Source: Bryoerythrophyllum caledonicum (lineage: Eukaryota > Streptophyta > Bryopsida > Pottiales > Pottiaceae). Taken from it: DNA of 64,000 bases. The position numbers and the translations under genes were made by a program. Below are positions 24,290-35,192 of the stretch, piece by piece. The notes under the pieces are model-generated. The model saw nothing but the letters and a program-made list of their open reading frames with translations. It searched no databases and was not told the origin of the DNA. The DNA is taken from contig OZ020521.1 in assembly GCA_963971425.1 (NCBI GenBank), forward strand, positions 1,676,501-1,740,500, given 5' to 3'. Position 1 is the stretch's first letter. Each line of letters begins with the position of its first letter.

Positions 24290-25319
24290 ATGAATTTCTT
24301 CAAGCAAGCGCAGGAGTTCGCGGCGTCGGCCAACGTGGGCGGCGACCAAGACGACAAGAAGGGCGCGGGGGAATCTGGCGGGTTCGGAAGCTTGATGGGC
24401 GAGGCGCAGAGCATGTTCAAGACGGCGCAGGAGGGGGAGGGTGCTCCTGCGGCGGCGCGGACTGACGAGGAGTTGCCGGGCGGGCGCCGGGCCCCCACCA
24501 ACGCTGAGCTTGCGGAAAGCTCCAAGGTAACATTATGGAAATCAGGAAGTCATTGTAATGGGATGGAATGTTGGTGGTGTGTGCGGGCTGGATTATGGGG
24601 ATGGTTGCTCATGTGGATGTTCATGTGTGTGCAGTTGCTATATGGAGCCGCGCAGGGACAGAAGGTTAGCAACCAACAGCTCGCAGGTAATCAATCACTC
24701 TGAGTTTTCTCACGTGCATGTGTGACTCTGCTCATGATATGACGTCGTTCAACCTGCACATGATTTTACTACTCGCCTCAACCTGCACAGGATGAAATAT
24801 CCACAGTCCACTGGCTTCAACCTGAACATAGTATTCTCCACCTTGCCGTCTCCTACTGGTTTCTGAAATGTCTCGTCTGTAATGTGCATTATGGCAGGAG
24901 CGGCGGAGGATCTGTTGGGAGGGTTGGCTTCGCACGGGAAGTTGGACCAAGGGCAGTACTCGACGTACATCAACCAAGCAGAGCAGTATTTACACAAGTA
25001 CTCCGGCCAAGACGACGCCGCCGCCGAGAGATCCGCACCACCTGCAGCTAGGGCGGAGGAGGATGACGCTCCCGCCCCGGCAGCAGCTGCTCGTCCTGCA
25101 GCGGCTGAGCAAGAGTCTGAAGCAGCCGATCCTGCTCGCGCTCCCGCTCGTGCCCAAGAGGTAAGCCTCAGATTGCACTCCATGTATGCTCTTTCTCCAC
25201 ATAAGGTCAGCCTGACTAACAGAAAAATAATATGTTTTGCATTTTGACAGGCTGCTGACGAAGGTGCGGGATTCTCTCTCCCCGGAAAGGTGCCGTCCTG
25301 GATGAACGACAGGGCCTGA
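24290..25319 (+). CDS. Nodulin-related protein (NRP1-like)
   Basis: A small hydrophilic protein of the plant nodulin-related family, linked to heat and ABA responses in Arabidopsis. The biochemical role is not established. The ATG at 24290 lies directly after an acceptor (TTTATGCAG), so an intron (about 24206-24289) sits in the leader. Exons: 24290-24526 (MNFFKQAQEFAASAN), 24635-24686, 24898-25160 and 25251-25319, all in phase, stop TGA. The family core is in exon 3: GAAEDLLGGLASHGKLDQGQ followed by INQAEQYLHKYSGQ. An Ala/Pro/Glu-rich low-complexity stretch follows, then the tail LPGKVPSWMNDRA. Total about 206 residues. The C-terminal extension is longer than in the Arabidopsis protein. Confidence 0.85.
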
Positions 25320-25884
25320 TGGCCACCCCTGTATTTGGGCTCCTGTGAAGCACGCATTGCCGCATCTCATCACCATCTCCAAACCCTGGCCTCACACGAT
25401 CACTCCAAGTTCGCAAGCCAGGCTTACATTCTGAGTAATTGGAAGGAATTTTGTATCCCTCTCGGGTTACCAGACTTGCATGCGGCGGGTTTAGAGATGG
25501 CTGCATAGTTGCTGATTAGGTCAATGTGCAGACCAAGATCTGGTCACCGTTGTACTACTTGTGATTACTCAGTAATGAATGTCATGTTTCCACAAGTTTC
25601 TTGCATTCTAACACCTTTACCTTGTCACTGTTCACTGAAGCATATTCGGCCATTGTGTTCTCCACACTTAACAAATCAGACCGCTAACAAATCCAAAGAA
25701 AAGCTTGTATTTATTGCACGCAACCATAAACGAGGTGTAAGCAGATGCATCACTGGCCCAAGTTGTCAGCATACCTCTGTGCCATGATTGGACATGACCA
25801 ACATTGAGAAGATAGACTTGTTGCGAGCTTGATCTTGAGCAGACATATTTGGTGTGAGCTTGACTGGTTTTGGGGGTTTGAACG

Positions 25885-27757
25885 ATGGAGCGATGGAGCT
25901 GCTTCGTGTTGTGGGCGGTGGTTCTACTTTCTTGTGCCGTGAGTCGTTGCGCGGCGCTGATGACGACGATCACGCACCAGGAGTGCGTGTTCGAGGAGGT
26001 CAGGTTCGATGACGACTTGGTGACCGGCAGCTTCGTCGTCATCGACCATGGCCTCACTTGGAACGACGAGCCGGGCGTCGAACTTGTGGTACGATTCCCA
26101 AATGGATTGCCATTTTTGTGTCACCGTTTGCAGGCGGAAGCCACCGTTTCGTCGACGTTAGGGTTTCACCGAACTCTTAGGGTTTTGTTTTCCCTCTTCT
26201 TCATCATCTTGGCGGGTCAATCGGTTGTGCTGGAACCAAGAATATCGTTTGTCTGTAGGCGTTAGTTCAGCTGGAGTCATGAGAAAATCTTCTCCTCCAT
26301 TTCTGTACCGACCCCTTCTTGAGGTTTCAAAACCCGAACTACTGCACTGGCTAGGAATGGAGAATATGATTTCCATCAACCAATTCAAATTCCTCTTTCT
26401 GTGGCCGGAGTTGGTGGTGCCTGATTGACCGATTGCCAATTTAACGTGTCGAAATGACTTGAACCTGTTTCCTTGACGGTAGGGTTTCGCGGTGGTTTTG
26501 GCTCGAGCTCTTCGGGGTTTGTTTTTTCCTCTTCTTCTTCATGAATGGCGTTGTGATTTTATGGATGGCAGGTGACGAGTCCGACGGGTGCGAAAATGAT
26601 AAGCGTCACGGCGAATGAGGGGCAGAAGTTCGAGTTCCGAGCGCATCACAGCGGGTTGTACAAGTTCTGCTTCAAGAATCCCGGACCCACTCCCGAGACC
26701 ATCTCCTTCCACATTCACGTCGGCCACATTCCCGGCATTGCCGACCTCGCCAAAGACGGTATCACTAGCCCTAATTCCATTCTCACGTGCTTGTGAATGT
26801 TCCTATTAGCGTCTAATAAGGTAGAGGTACCTCAATTTGTAGAGGCTTTTCAGGAATGATTATGTTTCAAATCTTTGCGTGATTAGCATTAGTCGAAGAA
26901 ATGACATGGCATTTTCCCATCAAGTAGGCATAGGTGCAGTAGACGTGTCCTTTGTTGCCTCTGGTGAAGGTCTAAAGTGATAACTCATTAAGTTTGAGAT
27001 GACACCTGAGAACATCACATTATGATCATTTTAAGGTGGCCAATTTGGAACTGCATGCATGGTTTCCATTATGTTCACTGGTCGTGTGTTGTTGCAGAAC
27101 ACCTGAAGCCTGTGAATGTGAAGATTGCGCAACTTCGGGAGGCTCTCGAAGCCGTGTCGTCGGAGCAGATCTACTTAAAAGCTCGCGACCAACGTCACCG
27201 TTTAAGTGAGTCTTTTCCAACCACTTTTTTCTTTTTTTCTTTTTTTCTCTTGCCATCATTGGGATTCTACATAATTGTAGGCCATAGGGTAGATGCTGAT
27301 TAATAATATTGCTTTGAATTGTGAAGTGGAATCGAACCTTAGCCAGATTTATTCCAACCAAATCAATTAGGAGCACCGTATAATTAATCTCCCGAACTTG
27401 TGCCTAGCAAAATATTACTAAAAGAATTGTTCTAATTTTGTTTCCTATCCACATTATTCTTGATTTTTTAATGTTTTATATTGTTTTGGGACGACTCTGC
27501 AATAGTACTACGTACAGTTTAGAAGTTCCTCTGAACTTGTAGAAAGAGGAGATTGAATTGGCATGTAGAAGTAAGAGCCCTTTGTTGACTGATCATTTAT
27601 TTGTCTGTTTTTGATGGATCCAGCGAACGAGAGCACCAACAAGAGGTTAGTGGCTTACACTGTTGGAGAATATGTATGCCTTGTGGGAGTGAGCATTGGC
27701 CAAGTATACCTGATCCGCAAGCTTTTTGACAAGCGCCTCGGATACAATAGAGTTTAA
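25885..27757 (+). CDS. p24 (emp24/GOLD, TMED) family cargo receptor, beta subfamily
   Basis: A type I membrane protein of COPI/COPII vesicles that helps select cargo between ER and Golgi. Exons: 25885-26088, 26572-26758, 27098-27205 and 27624-27757, in phase. The N-terminus MERWSCFVLWAVVLLSCAVS is a signal peptide. The GOLD domain has the usual two cysteines (ITHQECVFEE and GLYKFCFKNPGP). It is followed by a coiled-coil segment (VKIAQLREALEAVSSEQIYL) and NESTNKR before the single membrane span (VGEYVCLVGVSIGQVYLI). The short cytosolic tail RKLFDKRLGYNRV has a hydrophobic pair and basic residues, as expected for coat binding. The closest plant relatives appear to be the p24-beta proteins. The gene looks intact. 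Confidence 0.92.
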
Positions 27758-28117
27758 TGGCTTCATATGCGATACGTGCCATAGGTACTACAGTCAGCTC
27801 CCTTTACAACACCGCTGTTGGTTCTGCGTGTTATACATACAGGCAGCCCTTATAGTGGAAAGGGTGGGTGAAGGCTGTTACATGAGAATGTTGGACAAAT
27901 GGTTCTATTAAAGGATGACATCACTCATCTAGTTCTGACATGCTTTATTTTGAATGGATGTTATGCGGGGTGACAATTTGGTTTGATGGATGTTGCTGCA
28001 ATACCAAGTGGTTGTTGTAGAGAGCAAATATTTGTTATGGACCCATGCCGCCTATTATGATGAATTTGTTGTTGTATCATATGCTTTTGTAAGGATGCAT
28101 TTGTAAAGAGAGCCCAC
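27758..28117. other. 3' flank of the p24 gene, no gene seen
   Basis: AT-rich transcribed flank or spacer without coding potential. Confidence 0.5.
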
Positions 28118-28350
28118 TGTAACAGCTACGATTATGACTGACATGCATTTCATCTACAAGATAATTATTTCCCACTTCATGGGGTTCTGAGTCATAGTGT
28201 AGGAGAAGATTTCATCCGCATCCGCACGTTCAGCAGCAATTTTAATAAGAACATGTAACAAACCGATGTTTCACGAGGCTAAATTTACAGACTGGTCGTT
28301 CAGATGTGTAGCCTAATTCTGGTCTTGTGATTACATAACTGTTGACAACT
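28118..28350 (+). repeat. Diverged direct repeat, copy 1
   Basis: It shares ordered blocks with 33131-33365: CCCACTTCATGG, CAGCAATTTTAA, GTTTCACGAG, CTAAATTTACAGACTGG, GTGTAGCCTA and TTACATAACTG. It is diverged, with indels. The two copies bracket the gene-free interval 28.35-33.13 kb. Confidence 0.75.
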
Positions 28351-28463
28351 AATTCGACAACCTGAGAACCTGTAATAGATGATGATCAAGAGAGCCCATG
28401 TTACAGGATTAATCACATGCCTACACCGATCTGGAAACGTCATCAAGCAACAGATCCGCAGCT

Positions 28464-28480
28464 GATAATTCACCGACATC
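28464..28480. repeat. Target site duplication, left copy
   Basis: GATAATTCACCGACATC, a perfect 17-bp match to 28624-28640. Confidence 0.9.
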
Positions 28481-28623
28481 CGACCACATTGTTTGGGTCA
28501 AAGAGTTTCATGTCTAGTTCGGGGTCTTGAGTCCTTGGCGTTGCCGGAACTGGCGCGCTTGTCTGTACTGGTGACTTTTTGCAATCAAACCTTGTTTGTT
28601 TCGTTTCAAAAAAAAAAAAAAAA
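28481..28623 (+). mobile_element. Short poly(A) retroposon (SINE-like or truncated processed copy)
   Basis: 143 bp ending in 16 A residues (28608-28623) and bordered by perfect 17-bp duplications. This is the hallmark of LINE-type target-primed insertion. The body carries TAGTTCGGGGTCTTGAGTCC, vaguely like a polymerase III B box, but no clear A box. It may therefore be a SINE or the 3' end of an mRNA. The intact duplication implies a recent event. Confidence 0.85.
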
Positions 28624-28640
28624 GATAATTCACCGACATC
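28624..28640. repeat. Target site duplication, right copy
   Basis: Identical to 28464-28480. Confidence 0.9.
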
Positions 28641-29173
28641 TAATGTTATCAGGCCCCTTCAGACCACCAGATGGAGAAGAAATCTACTAGAATAGAGTTT
28701 TCCTGAAAGTGCTTCCTAAATGGGCAAGTCAGGAGGAATATGGTGCCAGAGAGTATGAGATGTATAAACGGAAAGAAAGAGAGCATGAGGAAATTTATAA
28801 TCGCCTTTTTCTGCACCAATGAAATGTTGTGCAATCAATGATCTTGGGCCTTACCCCATGCAAGCTAAAGCTCCCCCATAGTACCCTAAGTTCTAACAGA
28901 GTTGACCAATAGTTCCCCCAAACCTTTCCCAGGGTAAGACACCATGTGCATGTGGTCCTGGTTACTAATATAAGACCCTAAGATTCGGGGTACCTATCGA
29001 GTGTATTTTGGTGACTTTCAGGAAAACTCAAATGATTGTTGAGAATATCACCCAAGTCTATGGTGTACACTACTGGTCAAGTCTAAAAACAGTAGCATTG
29101 CTCTTTAACAAGAGTCATCACAATAGTGCTTTTCTTGCTTGCGTTGAGTGCATGAGCAGACTCTGACATCACT

Positions 29174-30352
29174 TGGTGTCAAATTTTTGCACTACTCCTA
29201 GTGTAAATCCATTCCTGTCGTGTTAAGCATGATGTGAGTTCCTGAAACACCAATTTCTAGATGTAGAGAACGAGTGTAGCATATTCAAAATAATTGTGCA
29301 AGGAGTGGAGGTTCAAAAATTGCCAATTCATGTTTTAATTCATTAATATGTTTCATGATGATAATCGGAATGGTCAATAAGGTCTACACCACCTATTGTT
29401 GTGGAAATATAAAAAATTAAAAATGTGAAGATCTCTAAGTTTTATATGAAAAGGAAAAAGTTTTTTTGGTACCTTGCCCAATAATAGAGATATTTGTAAA
29501 GGGAATTGGTCTTTTGTCCTCCTTTTTTCATGGAAATGAAAATCTAACCTGTATTTGAGTATAGCCGCAAAGTAATCCTGTGAAATAAACTCAGGATTTG
29601 AGGGTTTTATGGAGGTGTCAATTACCACAAATGGCACAAATCCCCCAAAAACAAACAAGAACATTATTGAATAGTGTTGGCTTATTGGACCAGTGTGGTA
29701 TGCATATTCAGCAAAGTCGCTGACATGGCTGATTGAACAAGTCTGGCGCATACAAATGCAAAATGTTGCTGACATGGCTGACTACAACAGTGTGTACCAT
29801 GTGACAACACTCGGCGTTCAATAAAAGCTTGGCTGAAACTAGAGTTTGGGAATTTTGGGGCTCAAAAACTAATATGTCCAATGTTCTATTCTAGGTCTAC
29901 AGTAAAACCCTGCCAGTGGACTCGGCGACCCTGGCTATTCCATTTTATAGGTCAGAAACTGAGGATTTGGGGTACTTTGCGGATAACTCTAATGTGTAAA
30001 AATGTTTGACTTGGATTAATATACTATTTTTCACTAAAAACAAGAAAAAATAAATTTGACAACGTGAAAGGAAATAATATTGTTTGCTAGTATTGAAAAT
30101 CTCACATTCAACATCTAAGTTTTCTAGCAAAAGTTTTTGGAGGTGCCCGACATGCCCACTCCCCTTGTTTGAAATCAAAATCCTATAATTATTTCATTAA
30201 ATGTCGGATTTAGGAAAGAATTGTTCTTCCATCAAGGTTTTAGTAATGCCCATCTACAATGGAAATTTCTAAATATGAATGGTATATTTTGGCACCATAG
30301 GAACTTGACCAAATTTTCAAAAGACCAATTTTGACACTTGGTTCTTTAGGGG
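29174..30352. mobile_element. TTAA-type element, left end not located
   Basis: 29174-29490 is a diverged direct copy of about 30935-31245 within the well-bounded TTAA element (shared GTGCAAGGAGTGGAGGTTCA and GAAGATCTCTA). The right end appears as GGTTCTTTAGGGG at 30340-30352 followed by TTTA, a decayed TTAA. I could not find a matching left terminus, so it may be truncated or composite. Confidence 0.5.
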
Positions 30353-30672
30353 TTTAGGTGAAACAACCCAAAACTGATGTTTTAAGCCAAATGGGATCAA
30401 AAATCACATTGTATGTCAGAAGGAATTATGTTAAAAAAATGAAGAACCAGAAATGGAGCTCAATAAGCAATTTTTCGAATTTAATCTCAAAGGTGCCATA
30501 ATGATACAAAATTTTAAAGCACAAAATCCAACAAGGGCCTAAATTGCTCTATATAGTATATGATACTTGTCATAAGCCAGGTTGAAATTTTGTTTAACTC
30601 CCTTCACCCCACCCTTATGCTAGAAACTGAGAGTGACTAAAAAAAAGTCTAAGGCATCCCATGCATGATTAA

Positions 30673-31597
30673 CCCCTAAAGGACCACGACCTATTTCGCT
30701 CTAAAACCAGTCCAAAACTGCCACTGTCAAAAAGAGACATGAAAGTCACGTTTTAAAGTGAATTTTGGATTTTCAACCGTAAGATCTTAAAAAAGACTTC
30801 CATATAAACATGCCATCAAATTTTGGTTGCAATCCACCGCACAGATTGATAGATTTTAGTGTTTAAAGTCAAAAAAATGGTTCATTTTCATCCCTGCGTT
30901 CAGTAGATCAGCTGACTTTGACTTCATTTTGTATCAAATTTTTGCATTGTACAAGGTCTAAATCTTCTACCATTGTCTTAAGCATGATGTTATTTCCCAA
31001 CACACCAATTTTTAGAGGTAAAAAAGGGGTGTAGCATATTCAAAACAAGTGTGCAAGGAGTGGAGGTTCAAAAATTGCCATTTCACGTTTTATTTTTTTG
31101 TGAACTACGTATGTATTCAAATGATAATCCAAACGGTCAATAAGAAGGTTTTCACCATATATTGTTGTTGAAAAAATAAAAAGTGAAAAATATGAAGATC
31201 TCTAGGTTTTATGTAGAAAAGATGAAGTTTTTTTCCCCCGTTGCCCGACAATGTGTGAAAATGTTTGACTTGGAATAAAATGCCTTTATACACTAAAGAC
31301 AAGAGTTTTTTTTTAAATTTCTAAATCAGGAAATATTCTTTATATGTGTGAAAAATTTCAATGTCAATAGAAACTTTTGTCAAAAATTTTGGAGGTGTCC
31401 GAAGTCCCACTTTTGGCTTTAAGTGGTACTAACTTTCAAACCACAAATCCAAAAAACATTAAAAACATATCTCCACGAAGCTCTTATAAGATCCTATCTT
31501 GAAAAAAAAAATCCAATTTAAAAAGATTTTTTTTCGAATTGTAGGTACATGCCCAGAATCCAAAATGACCCTGGGGGGACGTTTGGTCCTTTAGGGG
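30673..31597 (+). mobile_element. TTAA-flanked non-autonomous element 4 (best-preserved copy)
   Basis: It begins CCCCTAAAGGACCACG after TTAA (30669-30672) and ends GGTCCTTTAGGGG before TTAA (31598-31601). The outer 13 bases are perfect inverted repeats. 925 bp, no transposase. TTAA duplications with CCC/GGG termini are the signature of piggyBac-type insertion. Confidence 0.85.
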
Positions 31598-31723
31598 TTA
31601 ACAAATGTATGACCAAAATTGCATCTACATGTTGAGACTGTTGAGCAAGGCCACCTGTGCCAAGCTTAAGTGGGGTGGAGCAATTCAAATTGCACACCTT
31701 TGTGATCTTAACACTACATTAAA

Positions 31724-32245
31724 CTCTATGTTTAGTGTAGCGATACAAATAGTGTACTTACCCTAGTACACTATTTGTGAATAGGTTGACAATTAGTGTT
31801 AGTCTACAATAAGAAACTCTGATTTCATATTAGTGGCGAGCCCATGCTTATTAAATTTGCAACTTTCAAATGGCCATAACTCACTCTAATTTTGTCTGAA
31901 TTGGACATATGACGTGTTTTTTGACATCTATAGAAAATGTAGATGCCTTAAAACACCTCATATGCCCAATTCGGATAAAATTTAAATGAGTTATACTCTT
32001 CAGAAGATTGCTGAAAAGATACTTTGACAACCCTCAACGTCTGGACCTTTTTTTTATACTTCTACTATTGATACACAAAATGTGCACAAGTGAAAAAATA
32101 ATTTTCTATCTTTACAAGAATTGACAAATAGTAGTAGTAGTTGGCATTCACTGTATGATTCTGTCACTACACTGCCTCCTTAACAATTGGTGTAAGGGTT
32201 CACATTTTGTGTATACTACACTAAAAATAAATTTTAGTGTATTGA
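31724..32245. mobile_element. MITE-like fold-back element
   Basis: Both ends carry palindromic CTACA(C/T)TAAA ... TTTAGTGTA words similar to the MITE at 16609-16822. Just inside the left end, AAATAGTGTACTTACC and CTAGTACACTATTTG form a further hairpin. Non-coding. Exact borders are uncertain. Confidence 0.45.
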
Positions 32246-33130
32246 ATATGTATCTAATTACATTGTTAAATTCCTCTTTGATCCGTGGTTTTTTAATTTT
32301 ATTTTCTTGACAGCTAAGATATTTTCAGATATTCATATAATATAATGGTAATATCTAGGTGATTCATTGTTGACAACCTTTTGATATTTAGATAACACTT
32401 TGGTGAGGAAACTTTAATAAGTTGTTAATATTTGCTAATGGCTTTCTTTCTTTCTCAAAAATCATTGAATATATGAGTTAGCCACCAAATTTGAGTAATG
32501 TCAATTGGTTATACATAGACCCAAATTGTTAAATTTGATTTTCTTATCTCCAAATCCATCGTACAAATGAAGATAGTATGACACCGCTACACCATGTTTT
32601 TAGTATTATTACCATTTTCACTGCTAATATCATCCTCACTTCCACTCCTAATCCCACTTTCGAAGTTATTTTGCATAACAAGATATAAGAACTTATTCAG
32701 GTTTTTTTGTGCATTTTGAAATTATGGTATGCAACAAAGAACCAAGTTTGTAGATGTACTCAAATGCCATAAGTAGGAGTTTATGTATCATATAAATAAG
32801 GTTGTAAATTTTCATATTCCCACTCTTGTAATATTTAGAATTCATTATTATTATGCTTGAGATATTTGAAAAGTATTCAAATCTCAGAATTGTATTTTAT
32901 GTTTTATTTTATTCAAACAAGTTAGAAGCTTGTTCCTTCATTTTCAAGTTTTCTTTTAGTTTATTTCTTTTAGCATCAAGAAGATGTCAACAACGCCCTA
33001 ATGTTACAACAGTACATGGAGACAATTGTAACCTCGAATTTTTAATAACTTTACAATCAGGTTGATGAGAAATAAGTTTCAATGGAAACAGGACAGAATA
33101 GGATTTAATAGGCCTCAAGTGTAATAGGTG
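32246..33130. other. AT-rich spacer, no gene seen
   Basis: Low-complexity AT-rich DNA. No recognisable element ends or coding sequence. Confidence 0.5.
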
Positions 33131-33365
33131 CCATTGCTCCTAACAGACACGATTGTGGCTGACATTCATTTTATTTTTCCATGCTATCTGTTACTTCCCA
33201 CTTCATGGAGTTCTCATGTAGGTACAGCAATCAGTACATACAGCAATTTTAAAAAGAACATATGGCAAACCTAGGTTTCACGAGTCTAAATTTACAGACT
33301 GGTAGGAACATCAACAGGTTGTTCAAATGTGTAGCCTAGTTCTGTTCTTGGTTACATAACTGGGC
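33131..33365 (+). repeat. Diverged direct repeat, copy 2
   Basis: Counterpart of 28118-28350. It lies just beyond the 3' end of the minus-strand F-box gene, so copy 1 could be a relic of a duplicated downstream region of such a gene. Confidence 0.75.
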
Positions 33366-33740
33366 GTCTATTCAGGCCCATGATCCTCGTGGTGCAAAGT
33401 ATGCAAAAACCAAAAGCAGGAAGGAAGGATGTAAGCAGCTGTAAAATGATGGAGAGCAGCATCCTGAGGTTCGCTCACACGTCTATTGAGCTGCCGCTCG
33501 TGCAAGAAATCTTCCATTGAAATAACCTTTCCGGCAGGATGGCTGTTAGTCATACGTAGCTCCCGCACTGTTTGTCATCCGCCTGCTGTCAATCGACACA
33601 TACGCGACGGTGGAATGTTTACCTCAAGAGCAAGATCTTGTCAAAAATTCCCACAACGTTCCTTCCTTGCTTACCTTGACGACAAAAAACAATTCTTGCA
33701 TTCCTGAATCCTGAAACAATGCATCCTAAGTGATCAAACT

Positions 33741-35192
33741 TCACCAAAATCCATAGTTGTCAAAATCGTCCACATCGCCCGGTTCATAGTTGTCAAAATC
33801 GTCGACGTCATCGAACTCGTCGACCACATCCACCTCGTCAAGCTCATCAAAATCGCCTTCAATATCGACATCCTCCCCTTCGTCATTAATTATGAATTCT
33901 TCTATCTGATCCTCAAGTGACACTGTTCCCATTGGTACGGCCAAGGGCTCCCACTTTTTAGTTCTCAAGTTGAACATCACGAGCGTGTCTGATCGGTTAA
34001 GATCCACCCGCCAGTTACAAACCAACAAATACTCGTCGCAGAAGAACGACAGCAACTCCATCGAATCATAATGTAAAGCATCGATCTGACCGCCGACTGT
34101 AACGAGTTCGTTGTACAGCTCCTCTGAGGAGGAAGCGTACTCCGCCCACTCCTGCTTCTTCGCGTCCACCAGCTCCCACACGGAAACTCTGCAGCCCTCA
34201 CCCACCCAGCTGTGCTCCCTCACAGCGAAGATGCGGCCGTCCCACACACCCAAGGTGTTGCGGTCTGGCTCCCTCAACATCGGTGGAAACGCCAGTTTAC
34301 TCCAACGGTCCTCGATCATGGAGTACACCAAGATCATTTCCTGTCCGGCATACTCCGCATTCAGACACATGTATATGCAATCATCGTGGCACATACAAGA
34401 ATAAGACCTCAAGAAATACAACGTTTCGTTAGCTTCTTCGATCAACACGGAGGACGTCGTGCTCCAGGAACGGCTCCTGGAATCATAAATCTGTGTCTTT
34501 CTCACAGTGCAGCCCATCACAAGCCTGAAACTGTAGGGCCTCTCAGATGTGTCCACCATCATCCCCCACACCGATGGTTCACTAAGGGTAAATTCCGGCG
34601 GTTCAGGCACCTCGTGCCACACTCTCGTGTGAAGGTTATACACGCCCCGCCTTCTGCCTTGATAGCAGAAGACTAGCCCTTCGACTGCGAACGGCGGCAC
34701 GCGGTCCAGTGCACCGTCTGATCCACGCTCAAGCAAATCATGGCGCTTGAAACTGAATTCCTTGGAGGCCACATCGTACCGGAAAAGGCCGTTCAGATAC
34801 ACCGGCTCGTTTGCCCAAGGGGGCAATCCCAAGGCGATAGTCACAAAGTACGGCTTCGCCTCCAGTCTCTGCAACGCACTCCTGTTCCACGCCTTGCACA
34901 CCACGCGCAGCCGCGAGAGCTCCTGATACGGCAGCCTCTCCCACACCAAGTGCAGCGGGATGTGGTCCTGCAAACCGACCCAAAGCTCTCCGTCCATCTT
35001 CTCGCCGACCTCCTCCTCGCTCGCATCGCCGTCCTTTTCCCGCGCCCGCTCACTAACCTGCTGCAACCTGCACCATTGCTCCGCGCCCGGTATCACCTCG
35101 TCGTCCAACAGCTCCTCCATATCCTTCAAAGTAATCCCTTCCTTCGAACTAAACCCTTCTTCATCTTGCCGCGTCCGCTTGGCGGCTTCCAT
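33741..35192 (-). CDS. F-box protein with predicted beta-propeller (kelch-like) C-terminal part
   Basis: Intronless, 483 residues. It is likely the substrate receptor of an SCF ubiquitin ligase in cytosol or nucleus, with unknown substrate. An acidic N-terminal region (about 1-70) precedes the F-box at about residues 76-112, with IPLHLVWERLPYQELSRLRV and VCKAWN. The remainder shows repeated short blocks ending in R.W.. or W..L (RVWHEVPEPPEF, SRSWSTTSSV, EDRWSKLAFPP, TKKWEPLAVPMG), as in plant F-box/kelch-type propellers. The last 45 residues are an unusual Asp-rich repeat of the DEFDDVDDFDNYEPGDVDDF type. The start was chosen as the first ATG of the open frame. The upstream 35.2-36.2 kb probably holds a spliced leader. 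Confidence 0.85.
   Translation of the reverse strand: MEAAKRTRQDEEGFSSKEGITLKDMEELLDDEVIPGAEQWCRLQQVSERAREKDGDASEEEVGEKMDGELWVGLQDHIPLHLVWERLPYQELSRLRVVCKAWNRSALQRLEAKPYFVTIALGLPPWANEPVYLNGLFRYDVASKEFSFKRHDLLERGSDGALDRVPPFAVEGLVFCYQGRRRGVYNLHTRVWHEVPEPPEFTLSEPSVWGMMVDTSERPYSFRLVMGCTVRKTQIYDSRSRSWSTTSSVLIEEANETLYFLRSYSCMCHDDCIYMCLNAEYAGQEMILVYSMIEDRWSKLAFPPMLREPDRNTLGVWDGRIFAVREHSWVGEGCRVSVWELVDAKKQEWAEYASSSEELYNELVTVGGQIDALHYDSMELLSFFCDEYLLVCNWRVDLNRSDTLVMFNLRTKKWEPLAVPMGTVSLEDQIEEFIINDEGEDVDIEGDFDELDEVDVVDEFDDVDDFDNYEPGDVDDFDNYGFW

Noticed and set aside
28500..28560. tRNA-like head for the short retroposon
   Set aside because: The B-box-like stretch is weak and no A box or cloverleaf could be drawn, so tRNA ancestry is not claimed.
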